DNA from: Bacteroidota bacterium
Lineage (GTDB): Bacteria; Bacteroidota; Bacteroidia; Chitinophagales; Chitinophagaceae
DNA length: 64,000 nt
Assembly (NCBI GenBank): GCA_023429825.1
Contig: JAEZDC010000043.1
Location: 1 to 64,000, forward strand
Direction of reading: 5' to 3'
Below, piece by piece: positions 60,080-64,000 of this stretch (position 1 is the stretch's first letter; each line of letters opens with the position of its first letter). Below the pieces are notes generated by a model. The model worked only from the letters and a program-made list of their open reading frames with translations. It ran no database searches and was not told where the DNA came from. Position numbers and translations under genes: made by a program.

Positions 60080-62569
60080 ATGATTTTTGCTTCAAATAAG
60101 AAACACCCTTCAGTGAAATATTTTTTAGCTGTTTGTTTTAGCCTTTATTTATTGCCCGGAGTTGCTCAACAGACCAATACAGATAAGCAGGATGTAGGAA
60201 TTATCATCGGGAATGTAATTGATAGTTCAGGAAAGGCCGCAGCTTACGCCAATCTAACCTTGTATCTGCTAAATGATAGTATTTACCGAAAAACAACGAT
60301 TGCCGATAAAACGGGGGCTTTTGAATTCAACAACCTCCGTTTTGGGTATTATCGCCTGTCGGTGAACAGCGTTGGATTTGCCCCATTACATATTGACAGT
60401 ATTTACATCAGGGCTGAGCGTTTTGATTTTAATCTTGGTGATCTTAAACTTCTGCAATCTTCATCTCAACTAGCGGATGTAATTGTATACGCTGAAAAAC
60501 CACTCATCGAAAATAGAGATGGAAAGCTCACTTATAATGTAGGTGAAAGTGCATTGAGTAGTGGATCCACAACTTCAGAGATATTGAAAACACTGCCATT
60601 GATCAACAACGATCCTAATGGAAAGATATTATTGAAGGGAAAGGAGCCTAAGATATTGATCGATGATAAGCCGACCGATCTGAATGCACAACAATTGCAG
60701 GATCTGTTAGAAAGTTTGCCGGGCAGCAGTATCGATAAGATAGAGCTGATGTTAAATCCACCACCACAGTACGCCAATGAAAGCGGAGGCGTGATCAATA
60801 TTGTAACCAAAAAGGGAAAGATCGGTTGGGTTGGTAAGATGAACTTAAGCGGGGGCACAAGAGGCGAAGGAAACTTCGGAGTAAATCTTTCTTACAGGGA
60901 AAAGAAGACATCTGTGAATTTGCATTTGGGTGTAGGAGCGAATCAGACGAGAGGTAATAATTATTCAAGAAGAGAAAATCTTTATGCCGATTCATCCAAT
61001 TATTTTCATACCGATGGTAACTATCACAATAAAAACTATCGTCCTAACCTGAGAGCCCAATGGGATTATGAGAAAGATAAGAAGAAGAGTTTCAGCATTG
61101 TGTACCAGGGAAATCTCAACTTTTTTGATAATAACAGCAGAACGCAATACACCAATCTTAACAAAAGCAAAGATATATACAGGCTCAGTACAAGAGAGAA
61201 TAGTGCACAAGGTACAGGTTACAATCACGGGCTCACCTTATCATATACCTTAAAAGGAAAAACTGCAGGAGAAGTTTTACGTCTTCACGCAAATGGCAAC
61301 TTCGGAAAGAATGATAATGACAGGGATTTCTTTCAGCAGTTTTTGAATCCGAATTATTTGCCTACGGGAGTAGATTCAACACAGGAGCAATTAACTGACA
61401 ATTATAGTAATGCTTACTCGCTCAGGATAAATTATGATCGACCTTTTAAAACAAAGGGTAGCAGCTTTTCTGCAGGCGCTTTCTACCAGCGAAACAATAA
61501 CCACAACGTTTTAAATACACAGTTCCTGAGGAAATCAGATAGCATATATGTGATCAATGACCTGTTGAGTAACGATTTCAGGTTTCACCAGGATATTTTG
61601 AATTTCCGTTCAGCTCTTACGTGGACATTTCCACGAGAATGGAGAATCACCGCTGGAGTTATTGCTGAGTTAACGCAAATGAATTTCAATTTTTTAAAAG
61701 GAAATGCCACTAACGTAAGTAATGATTACTGGAATGTGATGCCCCATGTTAATATCAGGAAAGAATTCAGTAAAGAGTTGAATACTTCGTTAGTCTATCG
61801 CCGATCAATTCGCAGACCGGGTATAGGAGAGTTAAATCCAAGCGTTGACTACGGAGATCCATACAATATTCGTTTCGGAAATCCGTATCTGCTGCCCCAG
61901 CTTGCTGATAACTTTGACTGGAATGTAAGTTGGATAATGGGTAAGTATTATATCAATACTTCAGTGGGATATAATCGTGTTAGAAATATCTTCAATACTA
62001 TCAGAACTCTTATAGAAGCAGGAAAGACACAGGTGACCTGGCAAAATATCGCTAGCCGTAATGAATATGAGGCCAGCATTTGGGGTGGTTATACCTTCAG
62101 TAAGAAACTCAGGATGAATGCAAGTGCCGGTTTCACTTACAATGAGTATAGTGAGGTGGAAAAGCAGGCTTTTAAATTCAGAAATGGTGGTACTTTTTAT
62201 ACCAGCCTCAATTATAATTTCCTGGTGAATAGCTTACTCACTTTTGAAGGGAATACACGATATAGCAGTTTCGCTGATCCGCAAGGAAGAAGCAGGAGCA
62301 ATTTAACTATGAACCTGGGCGTACAACGTAAGTTCTTTAACAGGAGGCTTACCGTGAGTTTCAATGCCATTGATCCTTTCCGGCAGCAGAGGTTCAACAC
62401 TTTCACTTACGGGAAGAATTTTGTACTTGAAAGCTTTAATGCTACACAAACAAGAAACTTCCGCCTGGCTGTGAGTTACCAGTTAAATAAAGTGGTACAA
62501 AAGAAAGCCGTCAGTGATAAGCAAAAGAAAGACGCAATAGAAAAAGCAAAGCAAAAAAAGGTTAACTGA
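60080..62569 (+). CDS. TonB-dependent-receptor-like outer-membrane barrel (CarboxypepD_reg / OMP_b-brl_3)
   Basis: 829 residues with a signal peptide (about 1-30, ending LPGVAQ). A CarboxypepD_reg domain follows: IIGNVIDSSGKAAAYANLTLYLLNDSIYRKTTIADKTGAFEFNNLRFGYYRLSVNSVGF. A plug-like segment (LKTLPLINNDPNGKILLKGKEPKILIDDKPTDLNAQQLQDLLESLPGSSIDKIELMLNPPPQYANESGGVINIVTKKG) leads into about 550 residues of alternating strands ending in NFRLAVSYQLNKV. The pattern is that of outer membrane beta-barrel family proteins close to SusC-type receptors but without a SusD partner. Substrate unknown. A Lys-rich tail beyond the last strand is odd. Confidence 0.9.
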   Translation: MIFASNKKHPSVKYFLAVCFSLYLLPGVAQQTNTDKQDVGIIIGNVIDSSGKAAAYANLTLYLLNDSIYRKTTIADKTGAFEFNNLRFGYYRLSVNSVGFAPLHIDSIYIRAERFDFNLGDLKLLQSSSQLADVIVYAEKPLIENRDGKLTYNVGESALSSGSTTSEILKTLPLINNDPNGKILLKGKEPKILIDDKPTDLNAQQLQDLLESLPGSSIDKIELMLNPPPQYANESGGVINIVTKKGKIGWVGKMNLSGGTRGEGNFGVNLSYREKKTSVNLHLGVGANQTRGNNYSRRENLYADSSNYFHTDGNYHNKNYRPNLRAQWDYEKDKKKSFSIVYQGNLNFFDNNSRTQYTNLNKSKDIYRLSTRENSAQGTGYNHGLTLSYTLKGKTAGEVLRLHANGNFGKNDNDRDFFQQFLNPNYLPTGVDSTQEQLTDNYSNAYSLRINYDRPFKTKGSSFSAGAFYQRNNNHNVLNTQFLRKSDSIYVINDLLSNDFRFHQDILNFRSALTWTFPREWRITAGVIAELTQMNFNFLKGNATNVSNDYWNVMPHVNIRKEFSKELNTSLVYRRSIRRPGIGELNPSVDYGDPYNIRFGNPYLLPQLADNFDWNVSWIMGKYYINTSVGYNRVRNIFNTIRTLIEAGKTQVTWQNIASRNEYEASIWGGYTFSKKLRMNASAGFTYNEYSEVEKQAFKFRNGGTFYTSLNYNFLVNSLLTFEGNTRYSSFADPQGRSRSNLTMNLGVQRKFFNRRLTVSFNAIDPFRQQRFNTFTYGKNFVLESFNATQTRNFRLAVSYQLNKVVQKKAVSDKQKKDAIEKAKQKKVN

Positions 62570-63071
62570 TCTTTTCCAGTCTTGTTGCGAGCCAGCTTTC
62601 TTTTACCGGGATAAGCCATTTATTCATCAGCTGATCTTTATTACTTACAAGATTATTAAAGTATAAAGTATCTGCATCGATAAAATTGTTATCAAAGGCG
62701 TATTGAATTTGTGACAAGTGCAACATCTGGATTTTATCTTTTACAACGAAAGCCAGTAATTGCCTGTCAAACATATTCACTTTAAACCTATTCTCGATTT
62801 CCTTGATCACTCTTACGGAACTATCGGTGCTGCAGCCTCCTACAGTAGTATCCGTTTCATCTGCAATGAATATCACGAACTGGCCAAACAAAAGATTTGC
62901 ATAGCCTTTTACCTGTGCGCCATGGCTTTTCCAGTTGGCAATAAATGCATTCAGAATATCTTCGATATCCAATGCCTCCGCTATAGTGAATAAACGATTA
63001 CTTTGATACACCCATACTTTAGAGGTGGGATGAAAATCCGCAGGTAATAAATGCTGATACGCTAAATTCAT
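62562..63071 (-). CDS. Protein of unknown function
   Basis: 169 residues, no signal peptide or membrane segment. Features: FHPTSKVWVYQSNRLFTIAEALDIEDILNAFIANWKSHGAQVKGYANLLFGQFVIFIADETDTTVGGCSTDSSVRVIKEIENRF, LLAFVVKDKIQMLHLSQIQ. The central VGGCSTDSSVR strand-turn-helix is distinctive but names no family I know; homologues are common in Bacteroidota as a cytoplasmic protein without assigned role. It overlaps the barrel gene's 3' end by 8 bases. A perfect TAAATTTG box sits 5 bases upstream of its ATG. Confidence 0.75.
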   Translation of the reverse strand: MNLAYQHLLPADFHPTSKVWVYQSNRLFTIAEALDIEDILNAFIANWKSHGAQVKGYANLLFGQFVIFIADETDTTVGGCSTDSSVRVIKEIENRFKVNMFDRQLLAFVVKDKIQMLHLSQIQYAFDNNFIDADTLYFNNLVSNKDQLMNKWLIPVKESWLATRLEKIS

Positions 63072-63076
63072 AGCTG

Positions 63077-63084
63077 CAAATTTA
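63077..63084 (-). promoter_or_regulatory. -7 promoter box of the 62562 gene
   Basis: Minus-strand TAAATTTG matches TAnnTTTG exactly; 5 bases separate it from the ATG at 63071. It lies in a divergent gap of only 24 bases shared with the gene at 63096. Confidence 0.5.
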
Positions 63085-63095
63085 CAACTCCCGAT

Positions 63096-63899
63096 ATGGA
63101 TCAGAAAATAAGAACGGCCGGCGGCTATTTTGTAACATATGTTTGTATTTGTGGTGGAGTGTGTATGATGCTGCTGGGATTCGCTATGTTAAGTGATCCT
63201 TCTAAACAGGCTAAGATCATCTCTACAATAGCATTGATCAGCTCTACATTATTGCTCTATGGGGGAATTACCAATTTTATTACTACACGAAAAGGAGCCC
63301 GCCATGCAAAAAATGAGTTGAAGCGGATAGATGCGATCATTCAAAAACAAAATGCCCCATCGCTAACAGTATCGGATGCCGTCGCGGATTCTCCACTTAC
63401 AAAACCCAATATATTGGCATATTGGGAGTACACGGCCGAAGAGTGGAAGGCATTTATGCTTTGGGAGAAAAAGAAAAGAAAGTCGGGTACCTGGTTAGAG
63501 GCCGCTGCAATCGTGGTTATCGGTACGTTGATGATCATGTTTAGCAGGCAAGCAGAATGGGGCACCGCGATTCGGTTAAGTTTGGGGATCGCTGTTTTTT
63601 ATTGGCTCGGAAAATATTTCTTATTTACGAGATCTTTGGGTGAACCCAATAAAAAAGCTGAAGTAGTGATCACCCACCATGCTGTGATCATCAATGGAAA
63701 GTACAATTCTTTCAAAGATGATATTTACTGGCTTCAAAAAGTAAATATTGCGGAACAATTCCCTTTATCGATTTTCATAATAGAATATGGATGGAAAACA
63801 AGGAACGGTAACACGTTTGAAGAGATTAGGATACCGATTCCTCCTGGCAAACTCGATGAAGCAAAAGAAGTTAAAAGCAGGATACTTCATTTCAACTAG
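63096..63899 (+). CDS. Four-helix membrane protein of unknown function
   Basis: 267 residues. Helices near 10-31 (TYVCICGGVCMMLLGFAML), 38-58 (IISTIALISSTLLLYGGI), about 136-153 (AAAIVVIGTLMIMF) and 160-178. The loop (about 60-130) is charged, with YWEYTAEEWKAFMLWEKKKRKSG; the C-terminal about 80 residues form a beta-rich soluble domain (VVITHHAVIINGKYNSFKDDIYWLQKVNI) suggestive of a small membrane-associated PH-like fold. I recognise no specific family. It starts 24 bases from the divergent 62562 gene and ends 41 bases before lipB. Confidence 0.72.
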   Translation: MDQKIRTAGGYFVTYVCICGGVCMMLLGFAMLSDPSKQAKIISTIALISSTLLLYGGITNFITTRKGARHAKNELKRIDAIIQKQNAPSLTVSDAVADSPLTKPNILAYWEYTAEEWKAFMLWEKKKRKSGTWLEAAAIVVIGTLMIMFSRQAEWGTAIRLSLGIAVFYWLGKYFLFTRSLGEPNKKAEVVITHHAVIINGKYNSFKDDIYWLQKVNIAEQFPLSIFIIEYGWKTRNGNTFEEIRIPIPPGKLDEAKEVKSRILHFN

Positions 63900-63928
63900 C
63901 GCTATTTCGCAGACAATATTGCACCAAC

Positions 63929-63936
63929 TATCTTTG
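63929..63936 (+). promoter_or_regulatory. -7 promoter box of lipB
   Basis: TATCTTTG matches TAnnTTTG exactly; 4 bases separate it from the ATG at 63941, implying an almost leaderless transcript. Confidence 0.5.
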
Positions 63937-63940
63937 TTGT

Positions 63941-64000
63941 ATGCCACGAGTGATTTTTGAAGACCTGGGAAATAAACCGTACAAAGAAACCTGGGATTAC
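63941..64000 (+). CDS. lipB: Octanoyltransferase (partial, first 20 residues)
   Basis: ATG 63941 opens MPRVIFEDLGNKPYKETWDY and runs off the window. DLG-x3-Y-x-E-x-W is the N-terminal signature of LipB, which moves an octanoyl group from acyl-carrier protein to lipoyl domains. Only 60 bases are visible, so the call rests on this motif. Confidence 0.75.
   Translation, partial: MPRVIFEDLGNKPYKETWDY

Overview
The window looks like a chromosome segment from a Bacteroidota bacterium, most likely family Chitinophagaceae. The signs are two large secreted proteins with the gliding-motility-associated type B C-terminal domain of the type IX secretion system (T9SS), a PorP/SprF partner, many short lipoproteins with a Cys lipobox, promoter -7 boxes of the form TAnnTTTG, Shine-Dalgarno sequences that are nearly absent, and an LptE / sigma-54 activator / SecG / MltG neighbourhood. 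The content is mostly chromosomal housekeeping and envelope genes. I see no rRNA, tRNA, CRISPR array, prophage or insertion sequence. The boundary genes are both cut: an FKBP-type prolyl isomerase at the left edge and lipB at the right edge.

Layout. 1-4750: FKBP isomerase, fused trehalose-6-phosphate synthase/phosphatase, a Nudix hydrolase, pyrE, a periplasmic CxxC metal-binding-like protein and a LEA-like lipoprotein. 4931-13449: two tandem T9SS adhesins (an IgGFc-binding-like plus PKD giant of 1,702 aa and an L-type-lectin plus PKD protein of 752 aa) followed by a PorP/SprF protein. 13549-22261: DUF4382 lipoprotein, a glycosyltransferase, GNAT acetyltransferases, a CCG-domain Fe-S protein, prfC, purB and unknown lipoproteins. 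22460-31943: mqnA (futalosine menaquinone route) converging on a six-gene, overlapping minus-strand polysaccharide operon (YfhO-like protein, four glycosyltransferases, asparagine synthetase). 32126-41072: queuosine-precursor transporter, mtaB, an unusual small intergenic region with heptamer repeats and two terminators, an Mrp/NBP35 ATPase, a polysaccharide deacetylase and a PhyH-type dioxygenase.

41134-50299 is the most unusual block. It is a tightly packed minus-strand operon: SdiA-regulated-like lipoprotein, metallophosphoesterase fused to an Omp85-like barrel, an HD domain joined to a Pycsar-effector-type (PycTM/DUF5706) membrane region, polyphosphate kinase PPK1, a membrane-anchored class III nucleotide cyclase, and a 72-aa protein. 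A cyclase and a PycTM-like protein with PPK1 between them suggest a cyclic-nucleotide and polyphosphate signalling module. Defence is possible but unproven.

50483-64000: 3-hydroxyacyl-CoA dehydrogenase and pyrB on the plus strand. Facing them is a long minus-strand run, miaB > 58-aa membrane protein > sigma-54 activator > lptE > TPR-like > secG > mltG > yihY > thioredoxin-like. A TonB-dependent-receptor-like barrel, two unknown genes and lipB follow.

At the DNA level three things recur or stand out: TAnnTTTG boxes only 4-9 bases before start codons (near-leaderless genes), a dispersed repeat with core TTCGTTGCGTCGC/CTTGTACG in three intergenic places, and a nine-unit heptamer repeat after the gene at 34634.
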